A program made the position numbers and the translations under genes. A stretch of DNA of 46,233 bases from an uncultured Bacteroidota bacterium (GTDB lineage: Bacteria > Bacteroidota > Bacteroidia > Chitinophagales > Chitinophagaceae): NCBI GenBank assembly GCA_903831935.1, contig CAIKZP010000044.1:1-46233 (forward strand). The letters run 5' to 3'. Under the pieces are notes generated by a model, which did no database searches, had not been told where the DNA came from, and saw nothing but the letters and a program-made list of their open reading frames with translations. Of the stretch, positions 26,526 to 37,100 are shown one piece after another; the first letter of the stretch is position 1; each line of letters starts with the position of its first letter.

Positions 26526-27587
26526 ATGGAAAATAATCGATTCTTACTTTACGGAGCCAATGGCTATACTGGAAAACTAATAGCTGCAATGGCTGCTCAA
26601 TATGGTTTAGTACCCATTTTAGCAGGTAGAAATAAAAAATCTATTAAAGCCTTAGCTGATGAACTAAGTTTAGACTATCGAATTATTTCTTTGCGTGATA
26701 ATCGCTCTTTAGAAAACGCCCTGCTAGAAGTGCCGTTGGTATTGCATGCTGCAGGCCCTTTTCAATTCACATCTAAAATAATGATTGATGCATGTTTGGC
26801 AACCAACACGCATTACTTAGATATTACTGGAGAAATTGGTGTTTTTGAATCTGCTAAACGTTATAACGAAAAAGCAACCGCAGCAGGTGTGATGCTAATG
26901 CCTGGTGTAGGATTCGACGTAGTACCTACCGATTGCATGGCTAAATATTTAAAAGATCGTTTACCCGATGCAACAAATTTAGAATTAGCATTTGCTTCTA
27001 TTGGCGGTAAATTTTCGCACGGAACAGCAATGACTATGGCAGAAGGTTTGGGAGAAGGTGGTGCTGCAAGAGTAAATGGAAAAATCACCAAAGAACCTTT
27101 AGGCAAAAAAGGCATGTGGGTTGATTTTGGTTTGAAAAAATTATTTGTAATGAGTATTCCTTGGGGAGATGTGTCAACCGCATTTTTTACCACTGGAATT
27201 CCTAATATTCAAACCTATACTGGTGCTTCAGAAAAAACGTTTAAATTATTAAAATGGCAATTCTTTTATAATTTTATTTTACGCACCAGTTTTGTTCGCA
27301 ATTATGTAAAAAAACAAATTAAACAAAAACCTGCTGGTCCTACAGATGAAATGCGTGCCAATGCAAAAAGCTTAATTTGGGGGATGGCTTCAAATGAAAA
27401 TGGCCAACAAGTTTCCGCTAGAATGGTTGGTCCAGAAGGCTATACCTTAACCGCAATTAGTAGTTTAATCATTGCCAAAAAAGTATTGTCGGGTAATTTT
27501 ACTGTTGGCTATCAAACACCCGCTGCTGTTTATGGCGCTGATTTGGTTTTAGAAATACCTGGTGTTTCTAGAGAAATTATTGCTTAG
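26526..27587 (+). CDS. Saccharopine dehydrogenase-like NADP-binding reductase
   Basis: The start is taken at the ATG at 26526, giving 353 residues beginning MENNRFLLYGANGYTGKLIA; an upstream in-frame ATG at 26481 adds fifteen poorly fitting residues. The Rossmann glycine motif GANGYTG is at residues 10-16. VPLVLHAAGPFQ and THYLDITGEIGVFES follow the pattern of the saccharopine dehydrogenase/trans-acting enoyl reductase group, and MPGVGFDVVPTDCMA is also characteristic. The family is broad, covering lysine metabolism, lipid-tail reduction and unknown roles, and nothing nearby specifies the substrate. It is likely cytoplasmic or membrane-associated. A TetA-like transporter gene follows after 73 bases. 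Confidence 0.85.
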   Translation: MENNRFLLYGANGYTGKLIAAMAAQYGLVPILAGRNKKSIKALADELSLDYRIISLRDNRSLENALLEVPLVLHAAGPFQFTSKIMIDACLATNTHYLDITGEIGVFESAKRYNEKATAAGVMLMPGVGFDVVPTDCMAKYLKDRLPDATNLELAFASIGGKFSHGTAMTMAEGLGEGGAARVNGKITKEPLGKKGMWVDFGLKKLFVMSIPWGDVSTAFFTTGIPNIQTYTGASEKTFKLLKWQFFYNFILRTSFVRNYVKKQIKQKPAGPTDEMRANAKSLIWGMASNENGQQVSARMVGPEGYTLTAISSLIIAKKVLSGNFTVGYQTPAAVYGADLVLEIPGVSREIIA

Positions 27588-27650
27588 CTAAAAGGCTTTA
27601 TAGGGATGTTAAAAAAAAACTGCAACTTTGGCGTTTTACATTAATTAATT

Positions 27651-27656
27651 AAGGAG
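27651..27656 (+). promoter_or_regulatory. Shine-Dalgarno-like site before the TetA-like transporter
   Basis: AAGGAG lies four bases before the ATG at 27661 and supports that start. A one-mismatch -7-like box (CAACTTTG, 27623-27630) lies just upstream, so the transporter may have its own promoter. Confidence 0.5.
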
Positions 27657-27660
27657 TATA

Positions 27661-28899
27661 ATGGCTAGGAATAAAAAAGCGGCAATAGGATTTATTTTTA
27701 TTACATTATTAATTGATGTAATAGGATTAGGGATTATTATTCCAGTAGTGCCAAAATTATTGCAACAATTATTAGGTTCAAACGATATTAGTAAAGCGTC
27801 TCAATATGGTGGATGGTTAACTTTTGCGTATGCTTCTATGCAATTTTTATTCTCCCCAATTCTTGGAAATTTAAGTGACAAATACGGTCGCAGACCAGTG
27901 CTATTATTTTCGCTTTTTGGATTTGGTATTGACTATTTGTTTTTATCTTTTGCACCTTCAATTGTTTGGTTGTTTATTGGCAGAATTATTTCTGGAATTA
28001 CCGGAGCGAGTTTTACAACGGCCTCGGCCTATATTGCTGATATCAGTACACCAGAAAATCGTGCACAAAATTTTGGAATGATTGGAGCAGCTTTTGGACT
28101 TGGGTTTATTATTGGTCCATTAGTTGGGGGATTGCTTGGTGAATATGGCGCGAGAATTCCATTTTTAGTTTCGGCAGGTTTGGCATTGGCAAACTGGTTA
28201 TATGGATATTTTGTATTGCCAGAATCATTAGATACAGCACATCGTAGGCCTTTTGAATGGCGCAGGGCAAATCCGCTAGGATCTATTAAACAATTAAAAA
28301 AATATCCAGCAGTAGGAGGTTTAATTGTATCGCTAGTGTTAATTTATTTAGCAGGACATGCAGTTCAAAGCAATTGGAGCTTTTTTAATATTGAAAAATT
28401 TCATTGGACTCCTAAAATGATTGGTATTTCATTAGGGGCTGTAGGTTTATTGGTAGCTACAGTACAGGGTGGTTTAATTCGTGTTATAAATCCAAAAATT
28501 GGCAATGAAAAAAGTGTGTATTTTGGATTAGGATTATATGCGCTTGGATTACTACTATTTTCATTTGCATCTGAAAGTTGGATGATGTTTGTATTTTTAA
28601 TTCCCTATTGTTTGGGTGGCATTGCTGGCCCTGCATTACAATCGATTATTTCAGGTCATGTACCATCAAATGAGCAAGGTGAATTGCAAGGTGCATTAAC
28701 TAGTTTAATAAGTGTTACTTCAATTGTAGGACCATTACTAATGACCAATTCATTTGCCTATTTTACAGGCCCACACAAACCATTTTATTTTCCTGGAATT
28801 GCATTTTTTATTGGAGCAATTTTTATGATTACAAGTGCAGTGTTAGCATACAGAGCGCTTAGTCAAGAAAAAAGAATGGCAAAAGAAATAGTAGAATAG
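27661..28899 (+). CDS. MFS transporter of the TCR/Tet (TetA-like) type
   Basis: The 412-residue protein has about 12 membrane helices. The first helix reads [19 protein letters not shown] and motif A is at residues 69-80 ([12 protein letters not shown]), both strongly TetA-like. Helix 4/5 contains [20 protein letters not shown] and [19 protein letters not shown], the 12-TM drug:H+ antiporter motif C region. Chromosomal Bacteroidota carry many such proteins, and relatedness to TetA does not establish tetracycline resistance. The substrate is therefore unknown. It ends two bases before a convergent ferric-reductase-like gene, with no terminator visible between them. Confidence 0.9.
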   Translation: MARNKKAAIGFIFITLLIDVIGLGIIIPVVPKLLQQLLGSNDISKASQYGGWLTFAYASMQFLFSPILGNLSDKYGRRPVLLFSLFGFGIDYLFLSFAPSIVWLFIGRIISGITGASFTTASAYIADISTPENRAQNFGMIGAAFGLGFIIGPLVGGLLGEYGARIPFLVSAGLALANWLYGYFVLPESLDTAHRRPFEWRRANPLGSIKQLKKYPAVGGLIVSLVLIYLAGHAVQSNWSFFNIEKFHWTPKMIGISLGAVGLLVATVQGGLIRVINPKIGNEKSVYFGLGLYALGLLLFSFASESWMMFVFLIPYCLGGIAGPALQSIISGHVPSNEQGELQGALTSLISVTSIVGPLLMTNSFAYFTGPHKPFYFPGIAFFIGAIFMITSAVLAYRALSQEKRMAKEIVE

Positions 28900-28901
28900 A
28901 A

Positions 28902-29591
28902 TTATTTTTTTGCAGCCTTCTTTACAAAATATTTGTATCGATAATAACTAGCTACTAGTATAACCAAGATACTTATTTCTGATAACAATTTTTCTGGATC
29001 AATCCAGTCTGTAGGGCGGTCTTTTAACAAAGGATCCATCAACAAGCCATGCACTAAAAATAGCAGTGCAGTTCCATAAGATATTAAATGAATGTTTTTC
29101 CAAGCCCTAAACTTCAGGCGCTTTTTAATTATTTTTTGTGAACTAATTATAACCACTAAAATTCCATAAAAAGCAATGACGCCTAACAAAACCATCCAGG
29201 CCTGTTTGGGTGCGGTTAAAGGCAATAAGACGTGTGAAAAATTAAAGCCTGCATTTTTATCTAACAATAAAAAAATTGGATGCAATACAACCAGTGCTAT
29301 TGCCAAGTAGGCTGTAAAATTATGGATGCGTTCAATATTGAGTTGTTGCAGTTTAATGGGTAAACGCTTCCAATATTTATTGGCTTTATATCCGGTACTC
29401 AAAAGCATCCCCAATAAAAAATTCAGGGTTAAAATACCAGAAGCGCATAGCCCTAAACTGGCTGAAATATCTAAGAAACTAATATCAAACATAGGGTATG
29501 AAGGTATTAAATTGGCATTTAAGAATTGCTTAAGGCACCATAAAAAGTATAAGATTAGGTTAAAAACTAAAAATAACACCTTGTAAATCAT
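28902..29591 (-). CDS. Ferric reductase-like transmembrane heme protein
   Basis: The 229-residue protein has about six membrane helices. Histidines H90 and H104 (RIHNFTAYLAIALVVLHPIF) and H168 and H181 (NIHLISYGTALLFLVHGLL) are spaced 14 and 13 residues apart on two helices, the pattern that binds two b-type hemes in the Ferric_reduct/NOX/MsrQ superfamily. There is no FAD or NADPH domain, so it would be a heme-only electron carrier, like YedZ/MsrQ, needing a partner. No MsrP-like partner lies in the window. It diverges from the cold-shock gene. Confidence 0.85.
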   Translation of the reverse strand: MIYKVLFLVFNLILYFLWCLKQFLNANLIPSYPMFDISFLDISASLGLCASGILTLNFLLGMLLSTGYKANKYWKRLPIKLQQLNIERIHNFTAYLAIALVVLHPIFLLLDKNAGFNFSHVLLPLTAPKQAWMVLLGVIAFYGILVVIISSQKIIKKRLKFRAWKNIHLISYGTALLFLVHGLLMDPLLKDRPTDWIDPEKLLSEISILVILVASYYRYKYFVKKAAKK

Positions 29592-29663
29592 TGAAAATGC
29601 TGTTAAATCGGCGGGTTTATGCGGTTTCTTATTAATTTATTAGGATGGAAGGCTTAAAAAAGC

Positions 29664-29671
29664 TAATTTTG
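29664..29671 (+). promoter_or_regulatory. Candidate -7 promoter element for the cold-shock gene
   Basis: TAATTTTG matches the Bacteroidota -7 consensus TAnnTTTG exactly, 30 bases before the cold-shock ATG at 29702. It lies inside the longer open frame that starts at 29645, which argues for the later start. No clear -33 partner is seen. Confidence 0.4.
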
Positions 29672-29701
29672 CAATTCATTATTTATTTTACAAATTTTAC
29701 A

Positions 29702-29905
29702 ATGGACACAAAAATTCAAGGAACTGTAAAGTTCTTTAACGAAGAAAAAGGATTCGGCTTTATTAAGCACGACAATTCTAACAAAGAAACTTTTGTACAT
29801 GCAAACGGTTTGATCGATCAGATCGAAGCTAATGACAAAGTTGAGTTTGATGTACAAGAAGGACGTAAAGGCCTAAACGCCGTGAACGTTAAACGTATTA
29901 GCTAA
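29702..29905 (+). CDS. Cold-shock domain protein (CspA family)
   Basis: The 67-residue protein is a single OB-fold RNA/DNA-binding cold-shock domain. RNP1 is KGFGFIKH at residues 16-23 and RNP2 is ETFVHAN at 30-36. The opening TKIQGTVKFFNEEKGFGFI is the classic start of the family. I place the start at the ATG at 29702 rather than at 29645, because the family begins there and a promoter-like box lies between. It acts as a nucleic-acid chaperone in the cytoplasm. The gene is monocistronic, with an intrinsic terminator downstream. Confidence 0.95.
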   Translation: MDTKIQGTVKFFNEEKGFGFIKHDNSNKETFVHANGLIDQIEANDKVEFDVQEGRKGLNAVNVKRIS

Positions 29906-29929
29906 TACTAACTTTCTTTACCCAACAAT

Positions 29930-29963
29930 AAGGCCATTCCGAGAAATCGTGATGGCCTTTTTT
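29930..29963 (+). terminator. Intrinsic terminator after the cold-shock gene
   Basis: Arms AAGGCCAT (29930-29937) and ATGGCCTT (29952-29959) pair perfectly and are followed by more T, for six consecutive T in total at 29958-29963. It begins 24 bases after the stop. Confidence 0.82.
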
Positions 29964-29975
29964 AATGGCCAATTC

Positions 29976-30008
29976 TTCGGCTTATGCCGTGCATAAATTC
30001 TATATTTG
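29976..30008 (+). promoter_or_regulatory. Candidate promoter of the purine nucleoside phosphorylase gene
   Basis: TATATTTG at 30001-30008 matches the -7 consensus TAnnTTTG exactly, 21 bases before the ATG at 30030. A partial -33 match, TTCG at 29976-29979, lies 21 bases upstream of it. The location just after the cold-shock terminator fits a new transcript. Confidence 0.45.
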
Positions 30009-30029
30009 TTCAATTAATTAGTAATAGAT

Positions 30030-30851
30030 ATGTCTGAACTCATTCAAAATTTACAAGAAACCGTTGCTTATATCCGCAGCAAAGTAACTGCTGAACCAAC
30101 AATTGGTATCATATTGGGTAGTGGCTTGGGCAATTTGGCAAATGAAATTTTAGCCGATATAGAAATTCCATACAAAGAAATCCCACATTTTCCGGTGAGT
30201 ACGGTGCTTGGTCATAAAGGGCGATTAATTTTCGGCACCTTAAATGGTAAAAAAGTATTGGTGATGGCAGGACGTTTTCATTACTACGAGGGTTATACCG
30301 CACAACAAGTAGCATATCCTGTTAGAGTAATGCGTTTGTTAGGAATTAATACACTGTTATTGTCGAATGCAGCTGGTGGAGTACAAGACAAAATGAATGT
30401 TGGCGACTTAATGGTTATTACAGATCATATTAGTTTGTTTACGATTAATCCATTGCTTGGTCCGAATGAAGATTCATTAGGAACGCGTTTTCCTGATATG
30501 AGTGAGCCTTATAGCAAATCATTAATTCAAAAAGTTCAGGCGATTGCCGCTGCAAATAATATCGTTTTAAAACAGGGTGTGTATTTAGGCGTTACAGGTC
30601 CTACATTTGAAACACGTGCTGAGTATAAACTAATTTATACACTAGGCGGAGATGCTGTTGGTATGAGTACGGTACAAGAAACAATTGTGGCAAAGCATTG
30701 TGGTATGGAAGTATTTGCCATTAGTGTTATTACAGATATTGGTATTAGAGAAGAAGAAAATACCATTACGCACGAAGAAGTTTTACAAGCAGCTAAAGAT
30801 GCTGAACCTAAATTGACATTATTGTTTTCTGAATTAGTAGCAGGGTTATAG
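30030..30851 (+). CDS. punA: Purine-nucleoside phosphorylase (trimeric PNP/MTAP family)
   Basis: The enzyme splits purine nucleosides with phosphate to base and ribose-1-phosphate. The 273-residue length and motifs fit the trimeric family: ILGSGLGNLANEI at 28-40, GHKGRLIFG at 61-69, AGRFHYYEGY at 80-89, LLLSNAAGGV at 109-118, GVTGPTFETRAEYK at 187-200 with E194 in the base site, and GMSTVQETIVAKHCGMEVFA at 211-230. The residue equivalent to Asn243 of the human enzyme is aspartate (D236 in VITDIG), which may broaden base use. The symbol punA is used by analogy. The porin gene begins 42 bases downstream. Confidence 0.93.
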   Translation: MSELIQNLQETVAYIRSKVTAEPTIGIILGSGLGNLANEILADIEIPYKEIPHFPVSTVLGHKGRLIFGTLNGKKVLVMAGRFHYYEGYTAQQVAYPVRVMRLLGINTLLLSNAAGGVQDKMNVGDLMVITDHISLFTINPLLGPNEDSLGTRFPDMSEPYSKSLIQKVQAIAAANNIVLKQGVYLGVTGPTFETRAEYKLIYTLGGDAVGMSTVQETIVAKHCGMEVFAISVITDIGIREEENTITHEEVLQAAKDAEPKLTLLFSELVAGL

Positions 30852-30893
30852 AAAGGAGAGCGTTAATTATTTTTTATTTGATGTAATTGGTTT

Positions 30894-32966
30894 ATGCAAT
30901 TGAAGCGCATTTTTAATTTTATTGGATTTTTTGTTTTATTGCTATTGCTAGTGGTAAAAGTTTCTGCGCAATCTCCTACAAACATTAATGCTAATTTGCT
31001 TAATAGGTCAGGGATAAATCCAGGATCAAGTACAGGAATGACTGTTGACAGTAAAGGTCGACCAATTAAAAAAGAAGGCAAGACCGATTCTTTACAACAC
31101 CGTGATGCTTTTGCAGATTCCATTACTATTTATTACCGCTATTACGATTCTACACGTAATAGAATTATAGACTCTTCTATTAATGATTTTTATACCAGAA
31201 ATCCTTTGGCCCCTAATTACCATACACTAGGTAATTATGGTTCTGCAGCTCAGTCTTATTTGTTTAGCCCTAATCAAAAAATAGGATTCGATGAAGGACT
31301 ACACCAATACGATGCTTATAAGTTTACACTAGAGAATACAAAGTTTTATCAAACTACCCGACCATATTCTGAGTTGGCATATTTATTAGGAAGTAAGGCC
31401 GAGCAATTGGTTAGTGTGTTATTAACGCAGAATAAAAAAAGCAATTTCAATTATGCTTTTGAATATCGATTTAGTAATACGCCAGGGTTTTTAAAAACAC
31501 AGAATTCTAGTCATAATAATTTTAGAATTACTTCTCATTATCAATCGAAAAATAAAAAATACGAGTCCTTTTTTATATACTTATCTAATAAAGCAGCTTC
31601 GTCTGAAAATGGCGGATTACAAAATGCAAAAAAATTAGACAGCCTATCGCTGAACGATCCATTTGAATTAGAAACACGTTTAGGTAGGGCAGGATCAATG
31701 AGTAGGAACCCATTTAATACAGCCATCAACACAGGGAATACCTATAAAGAAACAACTGTTTTATACAAGCACCATTACGATTTTGGTAAGTTAGATTCAT
31801 TAGTAACTGATTCCATTACCATTAAAATATTCTATCCTAGGTTTAGGCTAGAACATACACTGAAATTGGGTTCTAGCAGTTATGGGTTTTCTGATATTTC
31901 GGCAGATTCAACAAATTATGCAAAGTATTTTAATTACAAATTACCCAATGCTTTTGGAGATACTTTTCAATACAAAGATGCTTGGACTGAAATCAATAAT
32001 GAGTTTAGTATTATTACTTTTCCTGATAAAAATAACCAAAGTCAATTTTTAAAAGCGGGGATAGCTTTGCAAAATTTAAGTGGATTATTTGATCCTTTAT
32101 TGGCCCATCATAGTTTTTATAATATATATGGCTTAGGCGAATACCGTAATAGATCACGCAACCAAAAATGGGATATAGAAGCCAATGGGCAACTGTATTT
32201 GAATGGTTTAAATGCTGGAGACTACTCGGCCTATTTAAGTATGAAAAGCTTGCTAGGAAAGAAAATTGGGTCTTTAAATATTGGTTTTCAAAACACCAAT
32301 AAATCACCAGCATTTATGTTGGATCCTTTAAGTAGTTATCCGGTAAAAAACAAAATAGGGTTTAAAAAAGAAAATATTTTTCGATTTTTTTTACAATACG
32401 ACAATCCTAAAATAGGCTGGAAATTAAACGCAGAATATTTTGTAGTAAATAACTATGTTTATTTTGATAGTTTTTTTACGGCACGTCAAGAGGCAAGCTT
32501 GTTTAATGTGTTGCATATAAGTGCAGAGAAAAAACTAGCCGTTTCAAGACACTGGAATTTCTACACTGAAATACATATGCAACAAACAACAGGAGATCCT
32601 CCTGTTAATTTACCTTTCTTGTATACACGAAATCGTATTGCATTTGAAGGCAATTTCTTTACCAACCTATTTATATCAACGGGCTTAGAATTGCGCTACC
32701 AAACGCCTTATAAAGCCGATGGCTATTCGCCTTTTCTAGGACAATTTTATTATCAAAATACACAAACAATTAATAATCGCCCAGACATTAGTGCGTATTT
32801 AAACTTTAGAATTAAAAGCTTTAAAGCGTTTTTACGCGTAGAAAATTTGAACACCATCAATCCTAGTGATGGGTTCAAATTTAATCATCATAATTTTTCT
32901 GTAGAACAATATCCCAACCCTGGAATGTGGGTGCGGTTTGGGGTTTGGTGGAATTTTGTGAATTAG
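30894..32966 (+). CDS. Putative outer-membrane porin (Bacteroidota Porin_10-like)
   Basis: The 690-residue protein begins with a signal peptide (about 1-26, ending KVSAQ). A polar N-terminal stretch follows, and then most of the chain shows the alternating pattern of amphipathic beta strands with aromatic belts, as in FNYAFEYRFSNTPGFLKTQ and KIGWKLNAEYFVVNNYVYF. It ends PGMWVRFGVWWNFVN, a typical final strand. These features and the N-terminal YRYYDSTRNRIIDSSINDFY fit the 'putative porin' family found only in Bacteroidota. Channel activity and substrate have not been shown by sequence. It lies 42 bases after the PNP gene and may be cotranscribed with it. Confidence 0.85.
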   Translation: MQLKRIFNFIGFFVLLLLLVVKVSAQSPTNINANLLNRSGINPGSSTGMTVDSKGRPIKKEGKTDSLQHRDAFADSITIYYRYYDSTRNRIIDSSINDFYTRNPLAPNYHTLGNYGSAAQSYLFSPNQKIGFDEGLHQYDAYKFTLENTKFYQTTRPYSELAYLLGSKAEQLVSVLLTQNKKSNFNYAFEYRFSNTPGFLKTQNSSHNNFRITSHYQSKNKKYESFFIYLSNKAASSENGGLQNAKKLDSLSLNDPFELETRLGRAGSMSRNPFNTAINTGNTYKETTVLYKHHYDFGKLDSLVTDSITIKIFYPRFRLEHTLKLGSSSYGFSDISADSTNYAKYFNYKLPNAFGDTFQYKDAWTEINNEFSIITFPDKNNQSQFLKAGIALQNLSGLFDPLLAHHSFYNIYGLGEYRNRSRNQKWDIEANGQLYLNGLNAGDYSAYLSMKSLLGKKIGSLNIGFQNTNKSPAFMLDPLSSYPVKNKIGFKKENIFRFFLQYDNPKIGWKLNAEYFVVNNYVYFDSFFTARQEASLFNVLHISAEKKLAVSRHWNFYTEIHMQQTTGDPPVNLPFLYTRNRIAFEGNFFTNLFISTGLELRYQTPYKADGYSPFLGQFYYQNTQTINNRPDISAYLNFRIKSFKAFLRVENLNTINPSDGFKFNHHNFSVEQYPNPGMWVRFGVWWNFVN

Positions 32967-32979
32967 TAATTAGAATATA

Positions 32980-34107
32980 TTATTCTTCAGTTTTATTTTT
33001 TAAGCTCATTAATAAACTATAAGCGCCTTTTAAAACAAATTTTCGAGAAATTAATTTTTCTGAATTTTGTATTTCGGTAAATCCTTTTTCTGTAGTTCCT
33101 GTAACTAATTCTACCATTTTAAATTCATTTACTTTTTCTTGTGTAAATGCATATTCTTTATTGTCGAATCGAACGATTGCGTCAGTTGGCAAAACATAAC
33201 TTTTAGAATTTTTTGTTTGAATTTCTGCATTCATATAAGTTCCAGGAACCAATGTTTTGTCGTAGTCTTCGAAATGACAGTGCACGTCAATACTCCTTTC
33301 AGTAGAAATATCCTTTCCTATTAATAGAATTTCACAAGGATGTTTTTTATTTGGTTGATTGTTTGTGAATGCGAATAATTTTTGTCCGATAAACAGTTGT
33401 GCAATATCTTTTTCAAATATTTTCAACGCTAAATGAATATCCGTAGGATTAATTAATTCAAAAAGTACATCGGTAGGTGAAACGTATTTGCCAATATTTA
33501 CATTCACTTTCGACACATAGCCATTAATTGGGGCAATAATATTAATACTTCTAGAAATTGTATTAGGAGTAAGATTTGTAGTATTGATTCCTACTAATTG
33601 TAGCTTTTCATTTAATGCACCAATTAGCACCTGTTGACTTTTATAATCTGTTTCGGCTTGTTGGAATACTTTATCGCTACTTGCTTGACTTTTATTTAAT
33701 TCCTTTTGTCTGAGATATTCATTTTCAAGAAAACGAACCTTTTCTTTTGCTGTTAAATAATCTTGCTGTAATTGAATGTATTGCTCCCCTTCAACAATTG
33801 CAATTGATTCGCCTTTGCGTATGGGTTGGCCGGGTAATAGTTTTGTTGATTTTAAATAACCGCCAAGTGGCACACTAATACTAATCATATTTTGTGGAGG
33901 TACATCAATTTTGCCATTTACTTTTAATATAGAGGCAATTTCCATTTGCTGTAAGTTTCCTAATTCAATTCCAGCGCTTTTCATCTGGCTATCATTTAGT
34001 AAAACTTGATTTGTGCTTGCAATGGGTGTGGTTTTTTCTGTTTCTGATTTTTTGCTACTACAAGCGGTAGAAAAAATAATTATAGCTATTATTAGAATAT
34101 TTTTCAT
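32980..34107 (-). CDS. RND efflux periplasmic adaptor lipoprotein (CusB/CzcB-like)
   Basis: The 375-residue membrane-fusion protein links the inner-membrane RND pump to the outer-membrane channel. It has a lipoprotein signal with cysteine at residue 16 (IIFSTACSSKK). A barrel-sandwich half starts with VNGKIDVPPQNMISISVPLGG, followed by a coiled-coil hairpin (about 105-160, QLQQDYLTAKEKVRFLENEY...QAETDYKSQQ) and INIIAPINGYVSKVNVNIGKYV, the second lipoyl half. A beta-barrel (FELINPTDIHLALKIFEKDI) and membrane-proximal domain follow. No Met- or His-rich metal-binding tail is obvious. It starts seven bases after the stop of the RND gene and is the last gene of the metal-efflux operon. Confidence 0.92.
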   Translation of the reverse strand: MKNILIIAIIIFSTACSSKKSETEKTTPIASTNQVLLNDSQMKSAGIELGNLQQMEIASILKVNGKIDVPPQNMISISVPLGGYLKSTKLLPGQPIRKGESIAIVEGEQYIQLQQDYLTAKEKVRFLENEYLRQKELNKSQASSDKVFQQAETDYKSQQVLIGALNEKLQLVGINTTNLTPNTISRSINIIAPINGYVSKVNVNIGKYVSPTDVLFELINPTDIHLALKIFEKDIAQLFIGQKLFAFTNNQPNKKHPCEILLIGKDISTERSIDVHCHFEDYDKTLVPGTYMNAEIQTKNSKSYVLPTDAIVRFDNKEYAFTQEKVNEFKMVELVTGTTEKGFTEIQNSEKLISRKFVLKGAYSLLMSLKNKTEE

Positions 34108-34114
34108 TGGTTAC

Positions 34115-37100
34115 TTATTTATTGGTAAAATAATTTAATTGTAAAATCAATTCATTTAAAACTTTCACAGCATCGATGTAATCGTTTTTTACACTTGTAG
34201 ATTGATTAATTAGTTGCACCCATTCTAAATAATTAATTCCTCCATTAGCCAATTGTATATTAGCTGTAGTTGAAATAATTTCAGCATTTTTTAATGCTTT
34301 TGATTCGTAATAGTCAATTGATTGCAACTGCTTTAGATATTGTGTGTAAACTATTTGGTATTGCGTTTGCATGTTTTGAACAGCAACAGAATAATTACTT
34401 TCGGCAATCTTTCTTGAAATTACAGCCCCCTCAATTTTTGTTTTTTGCGCTTTAGTAAATATTGGAATACCTACGCCCAATTGTACTGCTCCAAAACGGC
34501 TGCCACTACCATACAATTGATTGTCTGCACCCATACCCTTAATGCTTGTGTTATTATAACCAATTGACAAGTCTGGTAATAATTTTGCTTTTTCTATTTC
34601 AATGCTTGCATTTGCTAATTCTTGTTGGTGTTTGATTATTTGTAAACTTGCGTGATTGTTGAGTAAACTAGTATCGGAATTGCCAATTAGCGTTAGTTTA
34701 ACATTATTATATTTTGGATAATAAGTTACCTGTGTATTTAATATTAGCTGAAATTGTAAAAGCAAAACATCTAAGTCTTTGTTTAACTGATTTAGTTGCA
34801 TTTTTATTTGACCTAATTGCGTTTCAGAACTTATTTTTTCAAGAATATTCGATTCCCCTTTTTCTAGTCTTAATATTGCTTTTTTATAAAAAACGCTATA
34901 TAAACTATCGGAATACGTTAGTAATTTCTTTTTTTGATCTAGGTAAATTATAGCATAAAAAATATTTGTTAGGTCTTTTTTTATTTGAACCTCCTTTAAT
35001 GAAACACTTAATACACTAGATTTCCATTCTTCTTGTAAAAATTGTTTTTGTTTAGCATATACAGTTGGAAAACTAAAATTTTGTAAAACACTAATTTTAG
35101 AATCGTTATAAGTGCTATTGATTTGTCCTGTTTCTAATATAAAGTTAGTTGGAGCAAAGGTTCTAGAACTGCCTACAAGTAAAGATTGGTAACTTGATTT
35201 TAATTGTTCATTCTTTATTTGAGAATTATTTTGAACTGCACTATCAATGGCAGCATTCAAACTAATTGGCACTTGAGAAATGGAGATAGTGGTAGTGCTT
35301 AAAAAAATGACAATTAAACCTGTAATTACAATTTGTTTATTATGCCGTTTTGTTTTTGGAACTGTTTTTTCGAATGTCATATATAGAATTGGTAGTACGT
35401 ATAAAGTTAAAAAGGTAGCAATTAAAAGTCCGCCAATAACTACTGTTGCTAATGGTCTTTGCACTTCAGCTCCAGCACCATTGCTTATTGCCATAGGAAA
35501 GAATCCTAATGATGCAACAAATGCTGTCATTAATACTGGTCTTAAGCGAACCTTTGTTCCCATTAATACTATTCGACGTACATCTTTAATCCCTTCCGTT
35601 TTTAGTTCATTAAATTCTGCAATTAATACAATGCCGTTTAATACAGCAACACCAAATAATGCTATAAATCCAACACCTGCACTTATGCTAAATGGCATCC
35701 CTCTTAAGGCTAAAAACAAAATTCCACCAATTGCAGACAAAGGGATAGCAGAATAAATTAATAGCCCTTGCTTAATTGAATTGAAGGCAAAATACAGGAG
35801 TAAAAATATCAATAATAAGGAAACTGGTACTGCAACAAGTAATCTGCTTTTTGCAGCGTTTAAATTTTCAAATGCTCCTCCATAGGTTGTATAATATCCT
35901 GGTGGGAATTTTAGTTGCTTATCTACTTTTAATTGCAATTCATTCACAATGCTTTGAACATCTCTGCCGCGAACATTAAATCCTACTACAATTCTTCTTT
36001 TTGCATCTTCTCTTTGTATTTGATTAGGTCCATCTTTTATTTGAACTTCTGCCAATTGTGATAAAGGAATTTGTGTGCCTTGTGGAGTTGGGATTAATAA
36101 ATTTTGTACATCAACCAAATCCTTTTTTTGATCATTATTTAATCGTACAACTATATCAAACCTTTTTTCTCCTTCAAACAACATGCCTGTTGTTTGGCCA
36201 GCAAATGCGGTATTTACTATTTTGTTGATATCTGCAATATTTAGGTTGTATTGTGCAATAGTATTTCTATTATAATTGATAATTATTTGAGGCATACCTG
36301 CAACCTGTTCTACGTACAAATTTTTTGCGCCATCTACTGTATTAATAATTGCACCTAATTTTTTTGCATAGTTTGCTAGGGTGTCTAAGTCTTCTCCAAA
36401 TATTTTACAAACCACATCTTGACGTGCCCCTGTCATTAATTCATTAAATCGCATTTGAACAGGAAACTGAAATCCTGCTGTAACACCTGGTACAGTTGTT
36501 AACGCAGCCCCCATTTTTTCACTAAGCTCATTGAATGTTTTTGCGGATGTCCATTCTGCTTTTGGTTTAAGTATCACCATCATATCACTTGCATCCATAG
36601 GCATTGGATCAGTTGGAACTTCTCCACTACCAATTTTTGTAACAATTTTTTCAACTTCTGGAAACTGGGTTTTTAAAATATGTGCTGCTTTTTGTGTGTT
36701 AGTTATTGTTGTATTTAAATTACTACCTGTAAGAACCCTAGTATCAACCGCAAAATCTCCTTCTTCTAATGCTGGAATAAATTCTGCGCCCAAGGTTGTT
36801 AATGTATACACAGCAATTACAAAAAAACCAAATACTGTAATTAAAACAGTTTTTGGAAATCCTATGATAAAATTTAAAGATGTTTGGTATACACGTTCAA
36901 TTTTACCCATGATTTTATCTGCAAAATTTGGTTGGTGTTTTATTTTCTTACTTAAGAAAACGGCACTCATCATAGGAATATAGGTAAGCGATAAAATAAA
37001 GGCACCTAATAAAGCGAAAGCAACTGTTTGCGCCATAGGCTTAAACATTTTACCCTCAATTCCCTGAAGCGTAAATATGGGCAGATAAACGACTAATATA

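Noticed and set aside
27661..28899. Possible tetracycline-resistance gene
   Set aside because: The TetA-like motifs are shared by many chromosomal MFS exporters; nothing shows tetracycline as substrate, and there is no tetR or mobile-element context.
32972..32986. Hairpin AGAATA-TAT-TATTCT between the porin and adaptor genes
   Set aside because: Only six mostly A-T pairs with a three-base loop; too weak to call a terminator.
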